NCBI RefSeq assembly: GCF_900143255.1
Contig: NZ_FRDI01000005.1
Span: 51,715 to 115,714, forward strand
DNA: 64,000 bases
Direction of reading: 5' to 3'
Source of the DNA: Desulfovibrio litoralis DSM 11393
GTDB lineage: Bacteria > Desulfobacterota > Desulfovibrionia > Desulfovibrionales > Desulfovibrionaceae
In this document: positions 18,063 through 26,432 of the stretch, in pieces
How positions within the stretch are numbered: position 1 is the first letter of the stretch
Layout: each line of letters starts with the position of its first letter
The notes under the pieces: generated by a model
What the model was told of the DNA's origin: nothing
The model's database searches: none
The model's input: only the letters and a program-made list of their open reading frames with translations
Position numbers and translations under genes: made by a program

Positions 18063-18859
18063 TGGATAATTCTAGTAACGATATTGTAGACTTTACAAAC
18101 AATTATATTAGCCCAAACTATCAAGCCGTTGGTTTAACAAGGCAGTTTCCTTCGCTGTGTTTTTATAAAGAACTTTTGTTTGAATTTATCAGAGCAGGCA
18201 TAAAAGCAAGAGGTGGAAAATATACACCAGCTGATTGGGTTAAGAGCAGTAAAAAAATATTAAAATACCTAGAGGTAGTTGGAGTTAAAATTAGTATTGA
18301 TGGAATAGAAAATATTCTACAAACCAAAGGTCCTTGTGTTTTTGTGGGAAACCATATGAGCAGCCTCGAAACCTTTATCCTTCCGGGAATTGTTCAACCC
18401 TTTAAAGATACAACCTTTGTTGTTAAAAAATCTTTATTAAAAGTACCTTGTTTGGGCAATGTTTTAAAGGCACGCAACCCTATTGCCTTAGACAGAACAA
18501 ACCCCAGAGAAGATTTGGTAAAAGTTTTGGAAGAAGGAACTGCATCTTTACAATCAGGGCGTTCAGTTATTGTTTTTCCTCAAAGTAAAAGAAGTTTAGC
18601 TCTTGATGAAAAACAATTTAATAGTATTGGCGTTAAATTGGCAAAACGTGCAGGTGTTCCGGTTATTCCCCTAGCCCTTCGCACTGATGCTTGGGGAATG
18701 TCATCAAGTTTTATAAAAGATTTTGGAGTAATTAACCCCAACTTACCTGTGTATTTTAGTTTCGGGAAAGCGTTATATATTGAAGAAGGAAATGGAAAAA
18801 AAGAACAAGAAGAGCTAATAAGTTTTATTCGTGCAAAATTGCAAAGTTGGAATATATAG
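18062..18859 (+). CDS. PlsC-like lysophospholipid acyltransferase
   Basis: The 265-residue protein has the fold and length of 1-acyl-glycerol-3-phosphate acyltransferases. The catalytic HX4D motif appears as H98-MSSL-E103 (HX4E), and the FPEGTRS block appears as FPQSKRS. These changes suggest a distinct subfamily whose acceptor may not be lysophosphatidic acid. There is no clear N-terminal membrane anchor. It overlaps the rarA stop by one base and is translationally coupled to it. The family is reliable; the substrate is not. Confidence 0.8.
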   Translation: MDNSSNDIVDFTNNYISPNYQAVGLTRQFPSLCFYKELLFEFIRAGIKARGGKYTPADWVKSSKKILKYLEVVGVKISIDGIENILQTKGPCVFVGNHMSSLETFILPGIVQPFKDTTFVVKKSLLKVPCLGNVLKARNPIALDRTNPREDLVKVLEEGTASLQSGRSVIVFPQSKRSLALDEKQFNSIGVKLAKRAGVPVIPLALRTDAWGMSSSFIKDFGVINPNLPVYFSFGKALYIEEGNGKKEQEELISFIRAKLQSWNI

Positions 18860-19211
18860 TTAGTTTTTTATCTGTTTTTTGCATCTTACCCCGTTGAAAC
18901 TAAATTTAACACATCATTTTAAATGGTTCTGTTGCAAAATAAGACTGTAAACTGAAGCGTTGCAAAATACCAAAATAAACAATTCCGCTAATATGGCATT
19001 TTCCATGAGCAAATTCGTTGTGGCTATTCAAGACACTACTCTTTTGTACTAGCTCAAATCAAAATAAGACCATCGCAACATAGCTTTGCGATGGTCTTAT
19101 TTTGATAACTTTAACTTTGTTTTACGTTTTTATAACCGTTCAAGGCTTCTTATCTAGATAATATGATATAATAACTATCTTTTTCATATTATATTTAATA
19201 AAAATCAAAGC
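18860..19211. other. 352-bp intergenic region between convergent genes
   Basis: This spacer separates the PlsC-like gene from the minus-strand Sel1 gene. It contains the 19058-19106 hairpin, annotated separately, and a short direct repeat of TTGCAAAATA near 18933 and 18959. The rest is AT-rich without a supportable reading frame. Parts between about 18930 and 19040 vaguely resemble the interspersed element but are too weak to call a copy. Confidence 0.45.
19058..19106. terminator. long perfect hairpin, probable bidirectional terminator
   Basis: A 21-bp perfect stem (19058-19078 with 19086-19106) encloses a 7-base loop. Both outer arms are A/T-rich, so each strand ends in a run containing TTATTTTGA. 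It lies between convergent genes, as a bidirectional terminator should. The arm sequence AATAAGACCATCGCAA matches the terminal sequence of the interspersed elements, so it may be a collapsed copy. Confidence 0.75.
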
Positions 19212-19961
19212 TTATTTTTTCTTATTTTTTGTATTAGAGTTTTTTTCAATGTTTTTTAAGACATCAAGAGCGACTTGATCCCCTTTATCGGCAGCTTCTT
19301 TTAATAAGGTTTTTGCTTTATTCATATCTTTCGGAACGCCCGCCCCTTTTGCATAAGCAACACCTAATTCATAAGCACATCCGGGGTGTCCAAGTTCTAA
19401 ACCTTTTTGGTTGTAAGATGCAGATTTTTTTTCATCTTTTTTTACTCCGTCGCCAACTTTATATATTTGTCCCAAGGCGTAATAAGCATCTCCATGCCCT
19501 TGGTTGGCAGCTTTTTCCCACCATTTAACAGCATCAGTGGCACTGCGTTTTCCAAAAATGCCTCTTATATATGCCATGCCTAAGTTAAATTGAGCTTCAG
19601 GGTGTCCGGCATTGGCAGATTTTGTCCAATATTCTTTAACTAGATTAGGGTCGGCTTTAACGCCCTCGCCTCTTACATAAATTAACCCAAGTGCAAATTG
19701 TGCATCGGTGTTTCCTTTATCTGCTAAAGGCTTTAACAAGTTGATAGCTTCGGTATATTTTTTTTCTTGATATGCCAAAGAGGCTTTTTTTAAAACTTCA
19801 ACATCAGCAGGATTTGTTGTATTAGCTTTTTGTTCGTTTTGAATCGGTGCTTTGGTATTAGCAGAAAACGCATTTTGTGGAACAAAGCATGACAATGAAA
19901 GCGACAAAACACTAATTGTCAGGCTGTAAAACAAACTTTTTTTCAATATATTGCTCTTCAT
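19212..19961 (-). CDS. exported Sel1-repeat protein
   Basis: The 249-residue protein starts with a signal peptide (Lys-rich start, hydrophobic core, likely cleavage after AFSA). It then has about five Sel1/TPR-like units, recognised by AQFALGLIYVRGEGV, AQFNLGMAYIRG, AYYALGQIYKVGDGV and AYELGVAYAKGAGV. Such solenoids mediate protein contacts in the periplasm. The C-terminus is Lys/Asn-rich. It is monocistronic and converges on the PlsC-like gene across the hairpin. The specific partner is unknown. Confidence 0.88.
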   Translation of the reverse strand: MKSNILKKSLFYSLTISVLSLSLSCFVPQNAFSANTKAPIQNEQKANTTNPADVEVLKKASLAYQEKKYTEAINLLKPLADKGNTDAQFALGLIYVRGEGVKADPNLVKEYWTKSANAGHPEAQFNLGMAYIRGIFGKRSATDAVKWWEKAANQGHGDAYYALGQIYKVGDGVKKDEKKSASYNQKGLELGHPGCAYELGVAYAKGAGVPKDMNKAKTLLKEAADKGDQVALDVLKNIEKNSNTKNKKK

Positions 19962-20030
19962 AAAATCCCTCTTTATTAAATAGATTGTTCTTAACTTTTT
20001 ATTATCATAAACAATTAAATTATTCTATCA

Positions 20031-20942
20031 TTATTTATTTTGATTTTCCCGTGTTTTCCAACGCCTATGCATCCAAAACCATTGTTCTGGATATTGTTTT
20101 ATGTATTTTTCAACTGCTTGAGTATAATATTCTGCAACGTAATGAATTTGTTCTCTTAGCGATCCGTTTAACGTTTTTGTGTCTAAAGGTTCTTCTAAGC
20201 GTAAAGTATAATGAGGCTTTTTAGTTTTCTTGTCAAAACTGCGAATTAAAAACACCGGAAAGACAATCGCTCTAGCTCTAAGAGCTAAAATCGCCGGACC
20301 TGAGTTAACAGCGGCTTGTTCTTCTAGAAACGGTAAAAAGATAGCTTCTCTTAGTTTTGTGTTGTGATCTACCAAAAAACCGGAAATGCCATTTTTTGCT
20401 AATGTTTTTAAGACCTTTGGTGCAACGTGTCTACTGTCTAAAACTTCTGCTCCGTTAGCAGCCCGCAATTTAAAAACCGCTTCACTTATTATGGGGTTTT
20501 TCATATGCCTGACGATAACTTGAGCTTCTTTGTCGTCTTTGCAGTCTCCGAGTAGTCCCGCCAATAACTCCCAAGCACCTAAATGAGCAGTAACGATGAC
20601 TATAGGACGCTGAATTGTTCTTAATTTTTGATATATCTCAGAGTTTTCTATGGTTAATGTTTTATTTAGCTCTTTTATTCCAAAGCGTCCGACATAAAAA
20701 AGTTCTAAAAATGAATATCCAGTATTGATATAACTTTGTTTGGCTATTTGCCTTGCGTTTTTTTTGTCTAAATGTAGGCGTTTAGAGATAGTATCTATTG
20801 CATATTTTTTACGTTTAGGCAGAAAATACCAAAGTGCCAAACCTAAAATCTTACCTAAAATATGTAAGCTTCTAAGGCTTAAGGAACTCATGATACGCAC
20901 ACTTGTATCAACTATAAACTTTATATTTTTTTGTTTGTTCAT
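20031..20942 (-). CDS. LpxL/HtrB-family lysophospholipid acyltransferase
   Basis: The 303-residue protein has the LpxL/LpxM layout: an N-terminal membrane-associated helix and the catalytic HX4E motif H120-LGAW-E125 in VTAHLGAWELLAGL, then DHNTKLREAIFLPFL and NSGPAILALRARAIVFPVF. Family members add secondary acyl chains to lipid A precursors at the inner membrane. Its start overlaps the upstream DUF374 stop as TAATG, so it is last in the msbA-DUF374-lpxL operon. Which secondary acyl chain it adds cannot be told. Confidence 0.88.
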   Translation of the reverse strand: MNKQKNIKFIVDTSVRIMSSLSLRSLHILGKILGLALWYFLPKRKKYAIDTISKRLHLDKKNARQIAKQSYINTGYSFLELFYVGRFGIKELNKTLTIENSEIYQKLRTIQRPIVIVTAHLGAWELLAGLLGDCKDDKEAQVIVRHMKNPIISEAVFKLRAANGAEVLDSRHVAPKVLKTLAKNGISGFLVDHNTKLREAIFLPFLEEQAAVNSGPAILALRARAIVFPVFLIRSFDKKTKKPHYTLRLEEPLDTKTLNGSLREQIHYVAEYYTQAVEKYIKQYPEQWFWMHRRWKTRENQNK

Positions 20943-21613
20943 TATTTATTACAAGACTCTTCAAGTATAACTTTAAGTTTATTGCTTTCTTTTTTTAAAA
21001 TTTCCGAGGTTAATTCGGTTTCTTGAATATAATAAGGCGTATTTAAGTAGATATTTACCTTGGTAAAAGGATATGGCAATTCGAATTTATCCCATGAATT
21101 AAAGATTTTACCTTTTGTCATTACGGCTTTTAGCGGAATAATTGGAATATTTAATTTATGTGCCAAAAAAAATACGCCTTCTTTCACCTCATATCTCGGA
21201 CCTCTTGGTCCATCAACCGATATACAAGCAGAAAAACCTTCGTTTTTAATAAATTTCGAAGTTTGAATTAGTGCCTTTAATCCGCCTCTTGAGCTTGAGC
21301 CACTTGATACTCTAAAGCCTAATTTATTTAGCACCAAAGATAATATTTCACCGTCTTTACTGGGGCTGACGATTGCAACAAGCTTAATATTTTCTACCAT
21401 TTCTTTGGCGTACAAGGTTGAAAAAATTTCGCTATGCCAACCGGCTAAGATAAAAGTTTGATTGTTTTTAACTAAATTTTCAACATGCTCTATTCCATGA
21501 TATTGAAAGCGAATTGTTTTACACCATATTTTATAAAATAAACTGATAACATTTGCTAAAAAATTGGGCATTAACTTAATTATTTTTTTATATATCTTGT
21601 TTAAAAACTTCAT
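20942..21613 (-). CDS. DUF374 lysophospholipid acyltransferase family protein
   Basis: The 223-residue protein carries the DUF374 signature: FILAGWHSEIF, IVSPSKDGEILSLVLNKLGF, SSGSSSRGGLKAL and SVDGPRGPRYEVKEGVFFLA. The family is related to lysophospholipid acyltransferases and is usually found with LPS genes; a role in lipid A or outer-membrane lipid synthesis is likely but unproved. An amphipathic N-terminus would place it on the inner membrane. It sits between msbA (2 bp gap) and the lpxL-like gene (1 bp overlap). Confidence 0.85.
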   Translation of the reverse strand: MKFLNKIYKKIIKLMPNFLANVISLFYKIWCKTIRFQYHGIEHVENLVKNNQTFILAGWHSEIFSTLYAKEMVENIKLVAIVSPSKDGEILSLVLNKLGFRVSSGSSSRGGLKALIQTSKFIKNEGFSACISVDGPRGPRYEVKEGVFFLAHKLNIPIIPLKAVMTKGKIFNSWDKFELPYPFTKVNIYLNTPYYIQETELTSEILKKESNKLKVILEESCNK

Positions 21614-21615
21614 AT

Positions 21616-23487
21616 CTATTGCAAGGCAGCTTCAAACTGCATATTATAAAGTTTTATATAAAGCTTTGATTTTTGTAATAATTCTTCATGTGTTCCAATA
21701 TCAACAATTTTGCCTCTATCCATTACAAAAATACGATCAGATGATAAAATAGTTGAAAGCCTGTGGGCAATTACAATGCTCGTTCTATTTTTCATGAGAT
21801 TTTCCAAGGCCTTTTGAACTATTTTTTCTGATTCCGAATCAAGAGCACTAGTTGCTTCATCAAGAATTAGTAAAGGAGCATCTTTAAAAATCGCCCTTGC
21901 AATTGTTATTCTTTGTTTTTGTCCGCCTGATAACTTTACTCCACGTTCTCCGACTAAAGTATCATAACCGTTGGGTAACTCTTTGATAAATTTGTCGGCA
22001 AAAGCCGCTTTAGCCGCCATTTCCAACTTTTCAAAATTTCTATTGTTATCGCCATAACAAATATTGTCGGCGATAGAAACGTTAAACAAAAAATTATCTT
22101 GGGAAACAATAGAAATATTGTGTCTTAGTGAAGTAATATCGTAGTCTTTTAAATTTATATTGTTTAATAAAATTTGTCCTGATTCAGCTTCGTAAAAACG
22201 GGGAATTAAATTGATAAAACTGCTTTTTCCTGCTCCGCTTGGTCCTACGAGTGCAACCTTTTCACCTTTTTTAATGGTAAAGTTTATATTGTTTAGAGCA
22301 AGATTTTGACCTGACTGATAACGCAGATTAATATCTTTAAATTCTAAGGTTTCAAACCCTTCGCTACCGGTTAAATGATTTGGGTTTAAAATAACATTCC
22401 CACCCTGTTCAGGCGTTAATACCTTTGAGTCTAAAATCATAAAAACACGTTCAGCCCCAACCAAAGCGTTTTGTAAATTATTATTGGCGTTAGATAGTTT
22501 TTTGACCGGATCATAAAGCATAATTAAGGCAGCAACGAAAGAAAAAAATGTTCCCGGGGTGGCTGCTCCTGAAATAACTTGTCCGCCACCATAAAAAATA
22601 ACAAAACCTATGCCGATTGCTCCAATTAGTTCCATGGTTGAAGAAGTTATAGAACTAAACATAGTCTGTTTTAAAACAATATCTAAGACTTTTTTATTTT
22701 TTTCGATAAAATTTTTAACTTCTGGCTTTTCTGTGGAAAAAGTTTTTACAATTCTGATTCCGCTAAATAATTCTTGAAGCAAAATAACAATATCTTCAGA
22801 TTGAGAGCGATTTTTGCGTGAGAGTTTACGAATACGTCTTCCAAAATAAAAAAACGGAAAAAAACAAATCGGTAAAACAATAACTGCCCAAATTGCAAGA
22901 GAAGCGTTTTGATAAAAAACAACACAGATTAAACCCAGCATTGTAAATATTTGTCGAACCATATCTACAACAGTTGGCAAACTTGATTTTATCATGTCAA
23001 TATCGCTTAAAACCAACCCCATTAACTTACCCACCGGGTTATTTTCATAAAACTTGGTAGGCAAGCAAATAATCTTGCTGAAAAGTTTTTCTCTTAATGT
23101 TTGTAAAACAAGATACCCTGATGATTCCATACAATATGTTTGAGTAACTCTAAAAACAGATTGGGAAATAGCAACAATAACATAGGCAATAGGCACAAGC
23201 ATCAAATAGGTAACATTTTTTTCAAGGAAAATTTTATCCATAGCTGGTTTAATTAAATATGCTGTAGCAGCCGAAGACAAAGAAACAATCAACATACTCA
23301 AAAGAGCAATAGAAATACGTAGTTTATACGGCTTAAAAAAACTAATACAACGCTTTAATAAATATATATTTTCTTGACGCGATAGTTTATGCGTATGACT
23401 TTTTAAAATGGCAAAAGTATCAGGGTCAATCATACTTTCCATTGTACTTGTTGGCTTTAGTGCTTTACTTTTTACGTCTATATTCAT
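21616..23487 (-). CDS. msbA: lipid A export ABC transporter, permease/ATP-binding protein MsbA
   Basis: The 623-residue half-transporter has six membrane segments (about 55-320), Walker A GPSGAGKS (415-422), signature LSGGQKQR (519-526) and Walker B LLILDEATSALD. It functions as a homodimer that flips lipid A-core from the inner to the outer leaflet of the inner membrane. The first 35 residues form an extra polar extension. It leads an operon with the DUF374 and LpxL-like genes, which supports the lipid A role over a generic multidrug exporter. It is divergent from yedF. Confidence 0.9.
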   Translation of the reverse strand: MNIDVKSKALKPTSTMESMIDPDTFAILKSHTHKLSRQENIYLLKRCISFFKPYKLRISIALLSMLIVSLSSAATAYLIKPAMDKIFLEKNVTYLMLVPIAYVIVAISQSVFRVTQTYCMESSGYLVLQTLREKLFSKIICLPTKFYENNPVGKLMGLVLSDIDMIKSSLPTVVDMVRQIFTMLGLICVVFYQNASLAIWAVIVLPICFFPFFYFGRRIRKLSRKNRSQSEDIVILLQELFSGIRIVKTFSTEKPEVKNFIEKNKKVLDIVLKQTMFSSITSSTMELIGAIGIGFVIFYGGGQVISGAATPGTFFSFVAALIMLYDPVKKLSNANNNLQNALVGAERVFMILDSKVLTPEQGGNVILNPNHLTGSEGFETLEFKDINLRYQSGQNLALNNINFTIKKGEKVALVGPSGAGKSSFINLIPRFYEAESGQILLNNINLKDYDITSLRHNISIVSQDNFLFNVSIADNICYGDNNRNFEKLEMAAKAAFADKFIKELPNGYDTLVGERGVKLSGGQKQRITIARAIFKDAPLLILDEATSALDSESEKIVQKALENLMKNRTSIVIAHRLSTILSSDRIFVMDRGKIVDIGTHEELLQKSKLYIKLYNMQFEAALQ

Positions 23488-23626
23488 AATTTATTGTCTC
23501 TTTTTTTGTTAAATTCAAAGCCTTAAAATAATTTATTGTATTAATTGGCTTTTTTTATATATTGATTTGATATGTTCTTTGGATTAAAAAGGTTGCTTCA
23601 TTAACAGTTAATTAAAGGGGCAAAAT

Positions 23627-24283
23627 ATGCCACAAAATATAGAGTCTTCCGCTATTTTAGATTGTCAAAATCTCAACTGTCCTGAACCGGTGATACAGTG
23701 TAAAAAATTTTGTCAGAATAATAAAGATATTCTTTGTTTTACTGTGTTGGTCAACAATGCAGCCTCTAAAGAAAATGTAACTCGTTTTTTAAAAACACAA
23801 AATTATGACCTTAAGATAACTATTGAAAACACAACATGGTATATTCAAGCTTGTAAAAAAGGTCAAGAACAGCCAAAATCTAATCAAGCCAATACAGATA
23901 TTTTAACAGAAAATCAAGCAGAGAAAAAACATCTTGATTTTATTAGAGAAAAAACAGTTGTTCTATTAAGTTCAGAATTTTTCGGAAGTGGCGACGAAAT
24001 TCTTGGTTCAAAATTAATGCTTAATTTTTTAAACACCTTGCCTGAACTTAAAGACGAGCTTTGGCGTATTATTATGTTAAACTCTGCTGTTAAATTAAGC
24101 AGTAAAAATCATCAAGCGGTTGGTGCTTTAAAAAAACTCGAAGATTTTGGAGTTGAAATCTTGGTTTGCGGAACTTGTCTTGAATTTTACAATATTTTAA
24201 AAGATAAACAGGTTGGTGAAACTACCAATATGTTAGATGTTGTAACCTCTCTTCAGCTTGCTGACAAGTTAATCCAAATATAA
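23627..24283 (+). CDS. yedF: sulfurtransferase-like selenium metabolism protein YedF
   Basis: The 218-residue protein has an N-terminal TusA/SirA domain (about 8-80) with the motif LNCPEPVIQCKKF, whose Cys is the reactive residue. A polar linker leads to a DsrE-like C-terminal domain (about 108-218) with LLSSEFFGSGDEILGSKLM and ILVCGTCLEFY. This exact two-domain layout defines the YedF family linked to selenium metabolism. selD and selA are not in the window. AAGGGG lies just upstream of the ATG. The family call is firm; the biochemical role is not established. Confidence 0.88.
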   Translation: MPQNIESSAILDCQNLNCPEPVIQCKKFCQNNKDILCFTVLVNNAASKENVTRFLKTQNYDLKITIENTTWYIQACKKGQEQPKSNQANTDILTENQAEKKHLDFIREKTVVLLSSEFFGSGDEILGSKLMLNFLNTLPELKDELWRIIMLNSAVKLSSKNHQAVGALKKLEDFGVEILVCGTCLEFYNILKDKQVGETTNMLDVVTSLQLADKLIQI

Positions 24284-24359
24284 AAAAAATAAAAAAAATA
24301 CTTGGCAAAGCTCTTTTAATGCTGTATCTTACACCGTTTTGAAAAAGAAATGAATTTTT

Positions 24360-24420
24360 ATCGTTAATTGTTAAAATTTATTAAGTGGTAAGATATTTTA
24401 ATAAGTTAACGATATATCTT
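24360..24420 (+). repeat. nested inverted repeats in the typA leader
   Basis: ATCGTTAA (24360-24367) is inverted at TTAACGAT (24406-24413), and AAGATAT (24390-24396) is inverted at ATATCTT (24414-24420), so two alternative stems compete for adjacent bases. The structure ends 28 bp before the typA ATG. It could be a leader element, perhaps temperature- or growth-sensitive, but AT-rich DNA gives such repeats by chance more often than usual. Confidence 0.35.
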
Positions 24421-24448
24421 TTAACATGCCTTTGTGCAAAATAAAAAT

Positions 24449-26305
24449 ATGACCAAGTATATCCAAAATGATAATATTCGCAATATCGCTATTATTGCTC
24501 ACGTTGACCACGGTAAAACAACTTTGGTAGATGCCCTCTTTCGCCAGGGAGGAGTTTTTAAAGCCCACCAAGAAGTAGAAGAAAGAGTCATGGACAACAT
24601 GGATCTTGAACGTGAACGCGGAATTACTATTTCTGCTAAAAACTGTGCTGTTACCTATGGTGGTAAAAAGATTAATATTATTGATACACCGGGCCACTCA
24701 GATTTTGGCGGAGAAGTAGAACGAGCTTTATCTATGGTCAACGGTGTTATCTTATTGGTTGACTCGTCCGAAGGACCGCTTCCTCAGACAAGGTTTGTTC
24801 TAAAAAAGGCTTTGGAATCAGGTTTAAAGGTTATTGTTGTTGTTAATAAAGTTGATCGTAAAGATGCACGCCCCGAAGAAGTTTTAAACGAAGTTTATGA
24901 CCTTTTTATTGATCTTGGTGCAAACGATACACAACTTGAATTCCCTGTACTTTACGCTATTGGACGATCTGGAGTTGCCTCTTCGAACCTTGAAGACTTA
25001 TTGCAAGATAGCCTTGAAGGTCAAAGTTTAATTCCTTTATTTGAATTAATTCTTTCAGATATTCCCGGTCCTTCTTATGATCCAAACGAGCCGTTTCAAC
25101 TACTCGTTGCTGATATTGATTATTCCGATTATTTAGGACGTTTGGCTGTCGGACGTATATTCCACGGAAAAATCAAAGGGAAAGATAATTTAATCCGTAT
25201 TGATGACAAACAACAAGAACACCCTATTCGTGTTACAAAACTTCAAGTTTATCAAGGTTTACAACTTGCGGAAACTGAAGAAGCCGAACCCGGAGATATT
25301 GTTGTTATTGCCGGAACAGAAGATGTTGATATCGGTGATACTATTTGTACAAAAGAAGCCCCTAAAGTTTTACCACGTATTCACGTTGATGAACCTACCG
25401 TGGCAATGCGTTTCTTTATCAACAGCTCTCCACTTGTAGGTAAAGAAGGCAGTATTGTTCAGTCTAATAAAATTCGTGAACGTTTGGAAAAAGAAGCCCA
25501 ACGTAATGTTTCTATTGAAATGGCGTTAACAGAAGATAAAGAATGTTTTATTGTTAAAGGGCGAGGCGAATTACAACTTGCTATTTTAATAGAACAAATG
25601 CGTAGAGAAGGATTTGAACTTTGTGTTGGTAAACCCGAAGTTATTTTTAAAGAAGAAAACGGACAGGTGCTTGAACCAATAGAACTCTTGCAAGTTGATT
25701 GTGATGAGGCGTTTTTAGGTGCCGTTACCGAAAAACTTTCTTTGCGTAAAGGGCGTATGACTAACCTTGTTAACAATAATTCAGGTAGAATACGCATAGA
25801 ATTTTCTATTCCTGCTCGTGGTCTTATTGGTTATAGAGATGAGTTTTTAACCGATACTCGAGGAACAGGCTTGATGAACTCTACTTTATTGGGATACGAA
25901 GCTTATCGCGGAGACTTTCCAACAAGGTTTACCGGTTCTATCGTTTCCGATCGTGCAGGCGTTGGCGTGCCTTATGCCCTCTTTAACTTAGAACCACGTG
26001 GGCGTATGTTTGTTACTGCCGGTGAACCTGTGTATGAAGGCATGATTGTAGGTGAACATAACCGTGATAATGATATTGATGTAAACCCTTGTAAGGAAAA
26101 GAAACTAACCAACATGCGTGCCTCAGGTAAAGATGAACATGTTGTTTTAACACCGATTAAACCAATGACTCTTGAACTTGCCATGCACTTTGTACGTTCT
26201 GATGAATTGGTTGAAGTTACCCCACAATCTATTCGTTTACGCAAAGCGGTTTTACCTGCACAAAAAAGACATCAATTAAATGGTGCTAAGAAAAAAGCCG
26301 ATTAA
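24449..26305 (+). CDS. typA: ribosome-associated GTPase TypA/BipA
   Basis: The 618-residue protein has G1 AHVDHGKT (17-24), G3 DTPGHSDFGG, G4 NKVDR, EF-G-like domains and the BipA-specific C-terminal domain (GRMFVTAGEPVYEGMIVGEH, then VLTPIKPMTLELAMHF). BipA aids 50S assembly and adaptation to stress and low temperature. The ATG at 24449 is preferred; an in-frame GTG at 24434 adds five residues, and neither has a clear ribosome-binding site. A hairpin terminator follows. Confidence 0.93.
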   Translation: MTKYIQNDNIRNIAIIAHVDHGKTTLVDALFRQGGVFKAHQEVEERVMDNMDLERERGITISAKNCAVTYGGKKINIIDTPGHSDFGGEVERALSMVNGVILLVDSSEGPLPQTRFVLKKALESGLKVIVVVNKVDRKDARPEEVLNEVYDLFIDLGANDTQLEFPVLYAIGRSGVASSNLEDLLQDSLEGQSLIPLFELILSDIPGPSYDPNEPFQLLVADIDYSDYLGRLAVGRIFHGKIKGKDNLIRIDDKQQEHPIRVTKLQVYQGLQLAETEEAEPGDIVVIAGTEDVDIGDTICTKEAPKVLPRIHVDEPTVAMRFFINSSPLVGKEGSIVQSNKIRERLEKEAQRNVSIEMALTEDKECFIVKGRGELQLAILIEQMRREGFELCVGKPEVIFKEENGQVLEPIELLQVDCDEAFLGAVTEKLSLRKGRMTNLVNNNSGRIRIEFSIPARGLIGYRDEFLTDTRGTGLMNSTLLGYEAYRGDFPTRFTGSIVSDRAGVGVPYALFNLEPRGRMFVTAGEPVYEGMIVGEHNRDNDIDVNPCKEKKLTNMRASGKDEHVVLTPIKPMTLELAMHFVRSDELVEVTPQSIRLRKAVLPAQKRHQLNGAKKKAD

Positions 26306-26340
26306 GCACTAGATTTATAATTTTATTTTTTGTATTATCA

Positions 26341-26390
26341 AAAAGAGTGAAAGATAGAGAGCAACATTTTCTATTCCTTTACTCTTTTTT
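26341..26390 (+). terminator. terminator after typA
   Basis: AAAAGAGTGAAAG (26341-26353) pairs with CTTTACTCTTTT (26377-26388) with one bulged G, extended inward by ATAGA/TCTAT. A T run follows. It starts 36 bp after the typA stop and 43 bp before the next gene. Confidence 0.8.
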
Positions 26391-26432
26391 CTTATTTTAA
26401 TTTTAACACATAAAAATTATAGAATTAAAAGA

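Noticed and set aside
18930-19040. possible fifth copy of the interspersed element
   Set aside because: Only short matches such as GTGGCTAT and GACACTAC occur, which is too weak to separate from AT-rich background.
23627-24283. simple TusA sulfur carrier
   Set aside because: A DsrE-like C-terminal domain is present, which makes it YedF rather than stand-alone TusA.
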